Assembly (NCBI GenBank): GCA_902761355.1
Contig: CACWJY010000005.1
Coordinates: forward strand, 1-64,000
DNA length: 64,000 nucleotides
Direction: 5' to 3'
From: Fibrobacter succinogenes
GTDB lineage: Bacteria > Fibrobacterota > Fibrobacteria > Fibrobacterales > Fibrobacteraceae
Positions 24,933-33,343 of this stretch are shown piece after piece (position 1 is the first letter of the stretch; each line of letters starts with the position of its first letter). The position numbers and the translations under genes are program-made. A model generated the notes under the pieces. That model did not search any database. It was not told the DNA's origin and saw nothing but the letters and a program-made list of their open reading frames with translations.

Positions 24933-26651
24933 CTAGAACAGTGCGCCGTACAGGATGACATCATCGATGTAGAATTCGGAACCATCCTGGGCAAAAATAT
25001 GGAACTGTTTTACGCCACCCATCATACTATTCCAAGAGGTGACGCAGTTTTCGTCATTGGCGCTACCAACGCAAAGGTCCGCCGGGTTCACGACAACGCG
25101 TTTCCATGACGACGAAAGCTTAATCCAGCTTGTAGAAGCCTTGATGTTCACACTCGGCGTGACCCAGTTTTCCATCGCAAGCTTCACATTTCCATTACCC
25201 TTTGCATAGAACACGACCGAATCAATCACCGCAAAGTTCATGTAGCGTTCAAACGAAGTTCCCACCAAAGCCCATGCGTAGTCGTCATTCGCAAGTTTGT
25301 ACTTGCCGTGGAACACCTTGGACTTACGGGTAGAATCATATTCAACGCCGTCCTTAGCCAATTTTGCAGGCGTAATGGTCGTACCCTTGTTAAGCGAATC
25401 GGTATTGATATACCAACCATCCGCACCATCTTCAAAATCCTGAAGCACCTTCACGGGGTTCAAGGATTCGGTACGATTAGGTTCTGCATAAGCCTTCCAT
25501 TCTGCGTAAAGGCTATTGCTAGAATCTGCCGTTACAAAGTAAATTCCAAGGGAATCCTGTGCGGGGACATCGGGGAGCACGTAGGTACCCACGTTGTTCG
25601 TCTTGACTAAAATATCAAGGCCATAAACACCGACCCATAAATATTCAGCACTAGACTGAAGCGTTACTTTGCTTGAAATCGACGCTGTTGCATCTAGGCG
25701 GAGCGTATCGAGTTCTGCAAGTTCCACAGCGTTATAGACCTTGGAGAACGCATAATCACCTTTTATCACCGTCAGGCGGTAATCTCCCGAAGTGGGCCAT
25801 TTTATTTCGAATCGTCCCTTCTTGTCGGTCTGCAAATCAGATTCGATAATCGAATTCTGTACAACATATCCGCTCGACATGGACTTAGCCTTACGGAGAG
25901 CCACCGTTGCATTGGCTGCAGGCGTGCCATCCTTCAACAAGGCCACAATCCGCGGGAGCGTATCTGTTTCGTCCGTATCGCGGGCGGCCGTGTCTTTAGA
26001 CAAAGTATCGATAGGTGGCTTTACCTCGCTGCGGTAATCCTTCATCACCGATTCACGCGGAGTCACATAGATAGACTGTTCACCCAAATTCTTGGAATAG
26101 TTTTCGGTCACAAAGTAAAGCGTCAGTGAATCGTTGGCCGGGAGCGACGGTAAGGCAAACCATCCAGCGACATTCGTCTTCACCAAGACATCGGTACCGA
26201 CAATGCCCACCCACACCGAAGTATCTCCTTCGGGGATATCGACAACGCCAGCCATCACGGCCGTCGCTGAGAGGTTAACCGTATCGGGAGCCGTAGACTT
26301 GCCCACCACGGCAAACTCGTCGCGAGTAAGTTCCTTGGAGTATGCCACGCCATCATGGAGCACCGTCAAACGGTACTTGCCTTCGGCAGGAATTTCAACC
26401 TTAAAGTTACCGTTTTCATCGGCGTAAGAATCGGCCACCACCAGCGCGTTTTCTTCGACGGCATGTTCGGCCTTAAAGTCCACCTTGCGGAGCGCCACCG
26501 TCGCATAAGACGCAGGCTTACCATCGACAAGAGCAAGGCCGTTCGTCGTAATACTACCCGGACCGCCAGCAACCTCTTCGTTGTTGGAACAGGACACCAA
26601 CCCCGCTAACGTAAGCGAGAGCAAAGGCATAAGAAAGAGCGATTTTCTCAT
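24933..26651 (-). CDS. Lipoprotein with two carboxypeptidase-regulatory-like repeats and a C-terminal CBM11-like jelly roll
   Basis: 572 residues; lipobox AGLVSC at about residue 21. Two homologous halves follow (about 30-200 and 230-400), each with ASYATVALRK or ANATVALRK, a strand DENGNFKVEIPAEGKYRLTV type, and VWVGIVGTDVLVKTN or LWVGVYGLDILVKTN: these are beta-sandwich repeats of the regulatory-like type. The last 160 residues (DFEDGADGWY to FYIDDVILYG) match the CBM11/CIA30-like galactose-binding fold. The gene overlaps the TIGR02147 regulator by 4 bases. This pairing of a TIGR02147 protein with an exported lipoprotein is known from Fibrobacter genomes. Likely a surface protein sensing or binding polysaccharide; the ligand is unknown. 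Confidence 0.75.
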   Translation of the reverse strand: MRKSLFLMPLLSLTLAGLVSCSNNEEVAGGPGSITTNGLALVDGKPASYATVALRKVDFKAEHAVEENALVVADSYADENGNFKVEIPAEGKYRLTVLHDGVAYSKELTRDEFAVVGKSTAPDTVNLSATAVMAGVVDIPEGDTSVWVGIVGTDVLVKTNVAGWFALPSLPANDSLTLYFVTENYSKNLGEQSIYVTPRESVMKDYRSEVKPPIDTLSKDTAARDTDETDTLPRIVALLKDGTPAANATVALRKAKSMSSGYVVQNSIIESDLQTDKKGRFEIKWPTSGDYRLTVIKGDYAFSKVYNAVELAELDTLRLDATASISSKVTLQSSAEYLWVGVYGLDILVKTNNVGTYVLPDVPAQDSLGIYFVTADSSNSLYAEWKAYAEPNRTESLNPVKVLQDFEDGADGWYINTDSLNKGTTITPAKLAKDGVEYDSTRKSKVFHGKYKLANDDYAWALVGTSFERYMNFAVIDSVVFYAKGNGNVKLAMENWVTPSVNIKASTSWIKLSSSWKRVVVNPADLCVGSANDENCVTSWNSMMGGVKQFHIFAQDGSEFYIDDVILYGALF

Positions 26652-27484
26652 TTTCCTTTCTCCTTTAGAGGTTTGGTGAACGCGAGCGGGAACATCTGGA
26701 TGTTCAACTGGAATACAGTATCGTCGTCCGTCCCTTCTTGAGATAAACGTAGTAAATCTTCACGGAATGCGTTAATCTTTTCTCGGAGGAGCTGGATATC
26801 GTCCATGCAAAAAGTCATGGTGACCGTGCTGATATCGCGCAGGAACGGCTGATGCCTATCCAGGGATTCATCGGCAAGGCGAATCGTTTCGTGCTGGAAG
26901 GCACGCACGGCCTGAGAGCGCCAGTTTCCGCCAGTAGATACAAAGGTGTCGTTCACCTTCCAGTATCCGTCGCGGTCGGTCGAAATCATGTTGAGGTCCG
27001 CAAGCAACTTTACGGCGTCACGGGCTTCTTTTTCGGTGATGTTCGGGGTGCAGCTCTCGGCAAGGCCCTGGTAGTCATCCTTAAACTTGCAAATGCCGAT
27101 TACCGAACGTATGGCATTGTAATACCAATGGCGGTAAAACTCGAGTTCCTTCTTTTGCAGCAGCTTGAGCGAGACGCCCTTGAGTGCTTGCATGCGTTCG
27201 TAATGCTGGAGAGCGTCGGCATCGGTTTTCGCACGGCCGAAATACACCATCTCGGCCCAGTAATCGGCCTCTTTACCTTCGAGTTCGAAGAATTCTGCAG
27301 CGGGCTTAATCAAGCTCAGGGGCAAATGGATTTTGCCCTGAGATACGCGAAGGAGGTTGCCAGGATCAGCGCCCATCTTCATGGCCATGTAACGCCAAGA
27401 AATGACAGTCTTACGCTGCTTAAAATCCTCAAAAGCATCCCTCAACCACTCGCGATAGTCCGTGTATTCAAAAATCTTCTTCAT
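26648..27484 (-). CDS. TIGR02147/DUF4423 family regulator
   Basis: 278 residues matching the Fibrobacter paralogous family TIGR02147: the opening FEYTDYREWLRDAFEDFK, then SWRYMAMKMGADPGNLLRVS (helix-turn-helix-like), FELEGKEADYWAEMVYFGRA, and the C-terminal LNIQMFPL. Members are thought to be DNA-binding, but no target is known to me. The stop overlaps the ATG of the CBM-like lipoprotein, so the two are made together. An upstream small lipoprotein and a diguanylate cyclase on the same strand may be in the same transcript. Confidence 0.85.
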   Translation of the reverse strand: MKKIFEYTDYREWLRDAFEDFKQRKTVISWRYMAMKMGADPGNLLRVSQGKIHLPLSLIKPAAEFFELEGKEADYWAEMVYFGRAKTDADALQHYERMQALKGVSLKLLQKKELEFYRHWYYNAIRSVIGICKFKDDYQGLAESCTPNITEKEARDAVKLLADLNMISTDRDGYWKVNDTFVSTGGNWRSQAVRAFQHETIRLADESLDRHQPFLRDISTVTMTFCMDDIQLLREKINAFREDLLRLSQEGTDDDTVFQLNIQMFPLAFTKPLKEKGK

Positions 27485-27530
27485 AACAATAAAGATAAAT
27501 CCTTGATACTCAAAATACTATGCAACGGCC

Positions 27531-27914
27531 CTAATCTCCGTTGTCGAACTTTACAACGATTTTAAGGTCCTTGTCGCAGGTGGCATACCAGCTGCACTCG
27601 GGGTTATCCGCAAGGGGCAAATCCCTGCAAAATCCCCTAAAATAAAGGGTTTCGGCGTTTTCGGGAGTGCGTCCGTAGATAATCTCGTAATTCAATTCCC
27701 CCGCCGCCGAGGCCTGCACCGCTGGTTCGCCCATCAGGCGCCCTGTGAGCAAAATCACACAGTTGTCCTTGAGGGGCATCTGCGAGTCGTCATCGCCCTC
27801 CGCCAAAATCCAGTGCATCTGGAGCGGCTTGAAGTCAACCTCGGGCTCCTTCTTGCTGGCACAACCGAACAGGACAAACGAGGTTAGCAGAAAAAGCGCA
27901 ATGACGTTTTTCAT
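27531..27914 (-). CDS. Small lipoprotein of unknown function
   Basis: 127 residues, signal with lipobox VLFGC (Cys at about 18). The mature part has ELNYEIIYGRTPENAE and four Cys near the end (FRGFCRDLPL, CSWYATCDKD). The start at 27914 is an ATG after AGAAAG; the frame open upstream overlaps the cyclase gene and is not used. It sits 31 bases after the diguanylate cyclase and 46 before the TIGR02147 gene. No known domain recognised. Confidence 0.65.
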   Translation of the reverse strand: MKNVIALFLLTSFVLFGCASKKEPEVDFKPLQMHWILAEGDDDSQMPLKDNCVILLTGRLMGEPAVQASAAGELNYEIIYGRTPENAETLYFRGFCRDLPLADNPECSWYATCDKDLKIVVKFDNGD

Positions 27915-27945
27915 CTTTCTAATTTGGGACTTGAACCATTCCGAA

Positions 27946-29274
27946 CTAGCGGGTGTGGCGGAACGTAGCGCTGGTGACGCGGTTACGGCCATTTTCCTTG
28001 GAGGCATAAAGGGCCTTGTCGGCGCGCTCGAACAGGCGCTTGGGGTCTTCGCCCGCGATCATCTCGGCAATACCGAAGGAGCAGGTAATCTGCTGCTGCT
28101 TGATCAGCTGGGTATTCTCGATAGCCATACGGAGCTTTTCAGCCAAGAACTGGGCATTCTGGATAGGCGTATCGCCACAAAGAATCACGAATTCTTCGCC
28201 ACCCCAACGCACCAGGGCGTCGGTATTACGGATCTTGCTCTGGATAAGCTTGGCAAGGTTCACCAGAACCTCGTCGCCCACCATGTGGCCGTAGGTATCG
28301 TTCACGTGCTTAAAGTGGTCGATATCCAGAATCACGAAAGACACGGGGCTGTCGTTCTTGCTCAAGTTTTCCTGCTCGCGCATGAGCACGCTGCTAAAGC
28401 CCGCACGGTTAAGGCAACCGGTAAGCGGATCTTCTTTACTAGACCTTTCGTATTCGCTCTTCTCGATTTCGAGGGCGCGCAAGTTCTTTTCGAGTTCCTC
28501 ACGTTTCTTCTTGTTAGCAGCGCGTTCACGGCTGTAGTCAAAGAAGCGGATCACGAGGATGACAAAGAAGGTAATGAACCAGAGGGCCACCAGCGCCGTC
28601 GCCAGTTCCTCTTTTTCAATCTTTTTGCCCTTAAAGCAAAGTCCACGGATTTCGAGCGTCCCGTAGCCCAGCGGAGCATTGGTTCCCGTCTGGATTTCGA
28701 TTAGCGGAATATTCGAAAGGTCGACCCTCGCCTTGTGAACGTTGATTTCGTTCTGGGCGACCCACCAACCGGCAACACGGAATTCCTGCGGAACAAACAC
28801 GGCCGGATAGGTTTCCTCGAGCGGGAAGAACTCGATTTCATTAAACTTGAGCGAAGTTTCATCGCCGGGGCGCGAGAAAGTGCTGTCGTAGCCGCGCATA
28901 TAAAGACGCACGGTTCCTTCGCCACGGGGCTTTACCCACACAAAAATGCTGTCGAACCTAGAAAGGTCCTTACCACGGGTCTTGCCGTCGCCCAAAAAGA
29001 TCTTGACGCCGACATAAGGGTATGCGTAGCCCTCTTTAAGTTCGTAGTCCACAATAATGGACGAATCGGTACGCGTCAGCTGCACCGCCGACGATCCACC
29101 GTCTGCAGAGTCCGTCTCGGCAATCAAATACGGATAATCATGCAAATAAAGAGGCTCAATGACATCCAGGCCATTCTGATACGCAAAAAGCGCGATGACC
29201 GTAACGGCCAACAGCACAAATATCAGGATGTTCATCCTGAACAGCACGTATATTTTTTCAAAAATCCTAGACAT
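27946..29274 (-). CDS. Diguanylate cyclase with a periplasmic jelly-roll-like sensor
   Basis: Makes cyclic di-GMP. Order: membrane segment 1 (about 12-34), a periplasmic part of about 190 residues, membrane segment 2 (about 225-245), a short coiled coil (NKKKREELEKNLRALEIEKS), and the GGDEF domain (about 280-442). The active site is WGGEEFVILCG and the inhibitory I-site RNTD lies five residues before it, so both catalysis and feedback look intact. The periplasmic part (LSRFDSIFVWVKPRGEGTV, WWVAQNEINVHKARVDLSN, GTLEIRGLCFKG) has the strand pattern of CBM11/CIA30-like beta sandwiches. The ATG at 29274 is preceded by GGAAAG. Likely couples a carbohydrate or envelope signal to c-di-GMP (inference). 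Confidence 0.85.
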   Translation of the reverse strand: MSRIFEKIYVLFRMNILIFVLLAVTVIALFAYQNGLDVIEPLYLHDYPYLIAETDSADGGSSAVQLTRTDSSIIVDYELKEGYAYPYVGVKIFLGDGKTRGKDLSRFDSIFVWVKPRGEGTVRLYMRGYDSTFSRPGDETSLKFNEIEFFPLEETYPAVFVPQEFRVAGWWVAQNEINVHKARVDLSNIPLIEIQTGTNAPLGYGTLEIRGLCFKGKKIEKEELATALVALWFITFFVILVIRFFDYSRERAANKKKREELEKNLRALEIEKSEYERSSKEDPLTGCLNRAGFSSVLMREQENLSKNDSPVSFVILDIDHFKHVNDTYGHMVGDEVLVNLAKLIQSKIRNTDALVRWGGEEFVILCGDTPIQNAQFLAEKLRMAIENTQLIKQQQITCSFGIAEMIAGEDPKRLFERADKALYASKENGRNRVTSATFRHTR

Positions 29275-29398
29275 AGGCACTTTCCAGCAAAAACCCTTTT
29301 TTAAATATATAAAAAAGACCTAAATGACAATAAGCAAAGGCGCCCTATGTGAGCGAAATAACATTTTTTAGCGACGAACTGTCGTAAAAAGGGGTATT

Positions 29399-30499
29399 TT
29401 ACCTAGAAAGCCAGCCTCCCAAGCGGCCAATTATCGGCCGGAGCACCTTAGCCATCTCTTCATGAGAATGGATATCCGGATGCCCCAACAACCCCACATT
29501 CGCCGTCTGGAGGGTCACAAATTCCACATCGCGCTTGCCATTTGCAATTTCGGAGTCATAAATTGACTTGACTGTCGGAGTCAGGTCATCATTCGGCCAG
29601 ACCTTGGTCGACACCAGCAAGAACTTGACACCGGGGTGCTTTTTACGGAAATCGGCAAGCATGCCTGCATAAACTTTCTTGAACTGCGCCTTATCGGCAT
29701 AAGGGGGATTGCCCTGAAAGTCATTGATGCCGACAAAAAGAACAATCACTTGCGGATGGAACGAATCAAAATCGTAACGCAGCGATGATTCCGAAACGCC
29801 TTTGGCGACATCGTCCTGAGCTTCTCCCGGAACCGTAAATTCATACAACCGGGGAATTGGCCATTCCGGTATGATGTTGTCATAATTACGTACTAAGCCG
29901 CGACCACTAAAAGCGTTTACCTGAAAATCCGCCTTGTAGCCATCGGCAAGCAAGAAGGCGTAACTCCTAGATGCGTTCGTCTTTTCAAAAACAAGCGATT
30001 CATCTTGACCGTTCTGGCCCTCATTGCCAAAACCCACCGTAAAGGAATCTCCAATGAATTCGATGCGACGGTTAGAATGCTTGGGGGGATTCCCGAACTT
30101 GCCCGCCTTGTCAGTAGAAACACTATAGAGGCGTATACCGCCGGGGTTACTTTCACTAATTTTAATTAGGCGATAAAGATGCGAACCTGCACCGCCGGTC
30201 GTTTTTACTTTATACACATTACGAGAAGTTGTCGTAAATACGGCCATCTGCTTGCCGTCTTCGTCTACGCGGAACCGCGCCTCGCCCTCGAGTTCAAACG
30301 ACAGTGTACTGGCAACAGCATTAAACTGTACTACAGCCGCCGGAGCACTGGTACGGCTATACTCCTTGCCATGTTCCCAACGGCCACTAAACAACAGGTT
30401 CTTAGAAAACTGTTCCACGGAGACCTCCGCTCCAAAAGAGAATGATGTCACCAAGGCACAGGCCACCAATGACGAATGAATCCAACTCAAACAATGCAT
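29399..30499 (-). CDS. CE2-type SGNH acetylesterase, secreted
   Basis: Family CE2 enzymes deacetylate xylan or manno-oligosaccharides. A signal peptide (LVACALVTSFSFGAE) precedes an N-terminal beta-sandwich (SKNLLFSGRWEHG to SNRRIEF, about 25-150) and an SGNH hydrolase domain with RIEFIGDSFTVGFGNEG (nucleophile Ser), VLFVGINDFQGNPPY (block III Asn-Asp) and LLGHPDIHSHEEMA (catalytic His). All catalytic blocks are present. It is transcribed toward the cyclase gene, 124 bases upstream of it. Substrate specificity cannot be told from the sequence. Confidence 0.85.
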   Translation of the reverse strand: MHCLSWIHSSLVACALVTSFSFGAEVSVEQFSKNLLFSGRWEHGKEYSRTSAPAAVVQFNAVASTLSFELEGEARFRVDEDGKQMAVFTTTSRNVYKVKTTGGAGSHLYRLIKISESNPGGIRLYSVSTDKAGKFGNPPKHSNRRIEFIGDSFTVGFGNEGQNGQDESLVFEKTNASRSYAFLLADGYKADFQVNAFSGRGLVRNYDNIIPEWPIPRLYEFTVPGEAQDDVAKGVSESSLRYDFDSFHPQVIVLFVGINDFQGNPPYADKAQFKKVYAGMLADFRKKHPGVKFLLVSTKVWPNDDLTPTVKSIYDSEIANGKRDVEFVTLQTANVGLLGHPDIHSHEEMAKVLRPIIGRLGGWLSR

Positions 30500-30590
30500 A
30501 GAGAAATAGTAGTAAAAGTTGGTAAAACTTAGAAGAATAATCCAAGCTCTAGGCCCTAAGTTCTAAACGCCATTTTCTACATTGCCTTAC

Positions 30591-31067
30591 ATGAGATTCG
30601 CACGTTTGGTTTCTGCGGGAGTTTTAGCGCTAGCGGCATACGGCTTGCTGCTCGGGGTTTCCGCTTTTGCCGGGACCGACAAGCCTAACGAGAACAAGCC
30701 CGCCGTGCAAAAGCCAGAACCAGGGTCACCGGGAGATACTCTCACCCGTGAGGACGCCCGCATGGCATTGCTCGTGTACAAGCTGCTAGATAAAGACGGC
30801 AAAATCAAAGGCGCCAACATCGAGCGCGGCGAACAACTCTATATGCAAAACTGCAGGCCCTGTCACGGCAACGACGGCCGACGCTTTAATTTCTCGCTAT
30901 ACTATGAAGAGCCCGCCTTTATAGGCGACCGCGCCCGCAAAGAGATGCCGACGTTCTGGTACCAGATTAATTTTGGAGACAAGGAACGCGGCATGGAAGC
31001 CTATATCGACGAGTTCCCGCTACAGGACCTCATCGATATCGCAGGCTTTGCCCAGACGCTTCCCTAG
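30591..31067 (+). CDS. Single-haem c-type cytochrome, exported
   Basis: 158 residues with an N-terminal signal or anchor (VSAGVLALAAYGLLLGVSA) and one haem site CRPCH (residues 88-92) in a class I cytochrome c fold (ERGEQLYMQNCRPCHGND). A distal Met ligand may be in KEMPTFWYQ. The C-terminal helix is FPLQDLIDIAGFAQTLP. The start is ATG at 30591; a TTG three codons upstream is open. It stands alone between a divergent esterase gene and a convergent gene. It implies that the organism has cytochrome c maturation; redox partner unknown. Confidence 0.82.
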   Translation: MRFARLVSAGVLALAAYGLLLGVSAFAGTDKPNENKPAVQKPEPGSPGDTLTREDARMALLVYKLLDKDGKIKGANIERGEQLYMQNCRPCHGNDGRRFNFSLYYEEPAFIGDRARKEMPTFWYQINFGDKERGMEAYIDEFPLQDLIDIAGFAQTLP

Positions 31068-31076
31068 CCGAGTTTT

Positions 31077-32966
31077 TTACGGCTGCTTGCCGTTGTAGAC
31101 CTTGACTTCTTGAATAAACGAAAGTTCGATTAATTCGGACTCTTCGCTACCGTAAGGCTGAATTTCGATGCACTGCGGAGACTTGGCGAACTTGAGCGCA
31201 TGCACAAAGAAATTCCTTTCGACTTCCTTGTCGCCGCGCTTGGCCGGATTCTTGAGTTTCGCTCCAATCAGGGCGCCCACCGTCTTGGCGTAGCGCAACA
31301 CCTGCACCAGATCAAAGTTGCTTAGGCGCTGGTAATTGCTACCGTACTTGGTCGAATTGAGAGCCGTCTGCAACGTCTCGGAATCAGCGACTTCCTTAAG
31401 GTCGTAATCCGGAGCCTTGGCCTCGGGCCAACCCACCACAAAGTCCTTGCGCCATTCTTCGGTCGGAGCGGCAGTGCGGTTCACGTTCTTGCGTTCCACG
31501 AACGGGCTATAGCCATAGTTCGTAAGGATTTCGAAGGCACGGGATTCCATTTCCGGTTTCAAGACAAATCCGTAGCCCGGAATAAATTCGTTCGCACATT
31601 CCATGAACTGCGGGAATCGAGAAAGTTCGTTCAGAACTTCGGCACTGTCGATCTTGAGCAGACGAACGGTCTGCACCTTGGCACCGTAGTAGGAGGAATT
31701 CCATTCGGTAAGGGTCGATTCCACATTGACGGGCGGCTTAATCCAGCCCTTGAAACTTTCAACCTCGGATTCGGCAATACCGCACTTGAGGCCGCGCATA
31801 TAGCTGTCGCGGTTCAGCGAGAAGCGCAAATAGATTTCGTCGTTTTCGACCTTGGTAAGGCATGCAAGCATCAACAGCACACGCGGAGCCGTACCCGTCG
31901 AAGCAATCAGTTCAAAGTTCGGAAGGCAGGAGATGTTTTGTTCCGGGACAGACACGACCGAGGTTTCAATCCAATCGCGGCACGACTGATCGAGCACCAC
32001 GGAAGCCACCTTACCATTCACCATCGTAAAGCGGACAAGGCCCAAAATCCAAAGTTCACGCAGCGGACGCGGTAGGTAATCCCATGCCATCAGACCGTCT
32101 TTTTCTTGCAGGCGGCAGGTGGGGTCTACGACCCAGAAAATCGACGAAGCGCACATCGCCGTTCTCGGGCGTTCGAGCATTTTAAGCAAGCGAACGCAAT
32201 GGCTGCGGTCTCCGCGGAAACGTTCCTTAAGCCACCAGGTCAACAAGTCCTGATGCAGTCTAAAGCCATTCTTGCGGATAAATTCAAGACCTCGTTCCGT
32301 AGGTACCAGACAAGAGTCTTCTTGTTCCAGCCAACCACTGCCCGTCAAGAAATTGAAAATAAGCGAGACTTCGTTTTCGGCAGTCTTCTCGGAAATACGG
32401 TGCGCCGAGGTAAATGCCTCCGCACAAATCTGGTAGCTGCGACGGTGCAACAGATTGCTGTTGTTAATCTTGAGGTCACCGGTCATGGCCAAGGCGAGCA
32501 CCTGACAAATATGCCAGTCCACTAGGTTCTGGTAATAAACGTCAGAACCCTTTACCGCCGGAGCGTCTTCGAGCGGTTCATCGAACAAACCCAAGAAATT
32601 AGAGAAGCCGTAATAGACCATCGTGTTTGCAGACGGAGAGCGCCACAGCAAGTATTCGCGGCACATGTTGAGCAAAAAGTTCTGCAATTCACGGGTACGA
32701 GCCTGACTAACCGAAACCGTCAGACGCAGTTCGTTATAAGTCAGACCTCTAGAGGCACTATTGTAAATCAGGTACATGCAGTGGCGCTGCCAAGGTTCCA
32801 TCTTCTGGCTCAGCGTCTTGACGCGTTCTATATCATTATAAAAGCTAAGCGTCTCACTTTGAATGAGAGCGTTGTTCAACAAGCCTTTGCGTCCAAAAGC
32901 CCTCGCATGTGCATTGCGGAGCAGTGGCTTGGACATCCCGTCAAAAAAAGCGTTCAAGTCAAACAT
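31077..32966 (-). CDS. Helicase-associated (XPB/Ssl2 N-terminal-like, Helicase_C_3) domain protein without helicase motor
   Basis: 629 residues from the ATG at 32966, which has AAAGG five bases upstream. The N-terminal half is helical with winged-helix-like segments (for example YNELRLTVSVSQARTRELQN and FNFLTGSGWLEQEDSCLVPT). The region SCLPNFELIASTGTAPRVLL to CANEFIPGYGFVLKP (about 365-510) matches the Helicase_C_3/XPB-associated domain, where a protein normally carries or partners a helicase. No Walker motifs are present. The C-terminal part (DLVQVLRYAKTVGALIGAKL, FFVHALKFAKSPQCIEIQPY) resembles a WYL-like ligand module. Function unknown; a DNA-transaction role is plausible. Confidence 0.65.
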   Translation of the reverse strand: MFDLNAFFDGMSKPLLRNAHARAFGRKGLLNNALIQSETLSFYNDIERVKTLSQKMEPWQRHCMYLIYNSASRGLTYNELRLTVSVSQARTRELQNFLLNMCREYLLWRSPSANTMVYYGFSNFLGLFDEPLEDAPAVKGSDVYYQNLVDWHICQVLALAMTGDLKINNSNLLHRRSYQICAEAFTSAHRISEKTAENEVSLIFNFLTGSGWLEQEDSCLVPTERGLEFIRKNGFRLHQDLLTWWLKERFRGDRSHCVRLLKMLERPRTAMCASSIFWVVDPTCRLQEKDGLMAWDYLPRPLRELWILGLVRFTMVNGKVASVVLDQSCRDWIETSVVSVPEQNISCLPNFELIASTGTAPRVLLMLACLTKVENDEIYLRFSLNRDSYMRGLKCGIAESEVESFKGWIKPPVNVESTLTEWNSSYYGAKVQTVRLLKIDSAEVLNELSRFPQFMECANEFIPGYGFVLKPEMESRAFEILTNYGYSPFVERKNVNRTAAPTEEWRKDFVVGWPEAKAPDYDLKEVADSETLQTALNSTKYGSNYQRLSNFDLVQVLRYAKTVGALIGAKLKNPAKRGDKEVERNFFVHALKFAKSPQCIEIQPYGSEESELIELSFIQEVKVYNGKQP

Positions 32967-33000
32967 CAAATACCTTTGAGTTGGGGAGGCCAAATATAGT

Positions 33001-33024
33001 AAAAAATTCCACCACAAGGCGGAA
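33001..33024 (-). terminator. Rho-independent terminator of the prmA transcript
   Basis: On the minus strand TTCCGCC-TTGT-GGTGGAA (one G-U pair) is followed by six T. It lies after the hairpin repeats, so these belong to the 3' untranslated part of the prmA mRNA. Confidence 0.7.
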
Positions 33025-33066
33025 TCTTTATCAAAGTGGTGTTCTAAAACACGCTACGAATTAACC

Positions 33067-33343
33067 GCAAGCACGCTCCACCATTGTAAAATCACTTCGT
33101 GATTTTACCAAATGCTTGGCTCAATCATGGGCAAACAAGTTTGCCCGCGATATTCGCCTTACGCATTTGTCCCCACCGTGGCTCATTCGGAGCGTGCAAG
33201 CACGCTCCACCATTGTAAAATCACTTCGTGATTTTACCAAATGCTAGGCTCAATCATGGGCAAACAAGTTTGCCCGCGATATTCGCCTTACGCATTTGTC
33301 ACCACCGTGGCTCATTCGGAGCGTGCAAGCACGCTCCACCATT
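33067..33343 (-). repeat. 129-bp tandem hairpin repeat (2.15 copies) overlapping the prmA 3' end
   Basis: Units start at 33067, 33196 and 33325 (the last one partial) with a period of exactly 129. Each full unit carries, on the minus strand, GGAGCGTG-CTTG-CACGCTCC, GGGCAAA-CTTG-TTTGCCC and GTAAAATCA-CGAAG-TGATTTTAC. The unit nearest prmA includes the last ~32 coding bases of that gene and its stop codon. Two point differences separate the full copies (for example CTTGG/CTAGG). Confidence 0.9.

Noticed and set aside
33067-33343. CRISPR array
   Set aside because: Only 2.15 copies with a 129-bp period, no spacers and no cas genes nearby.
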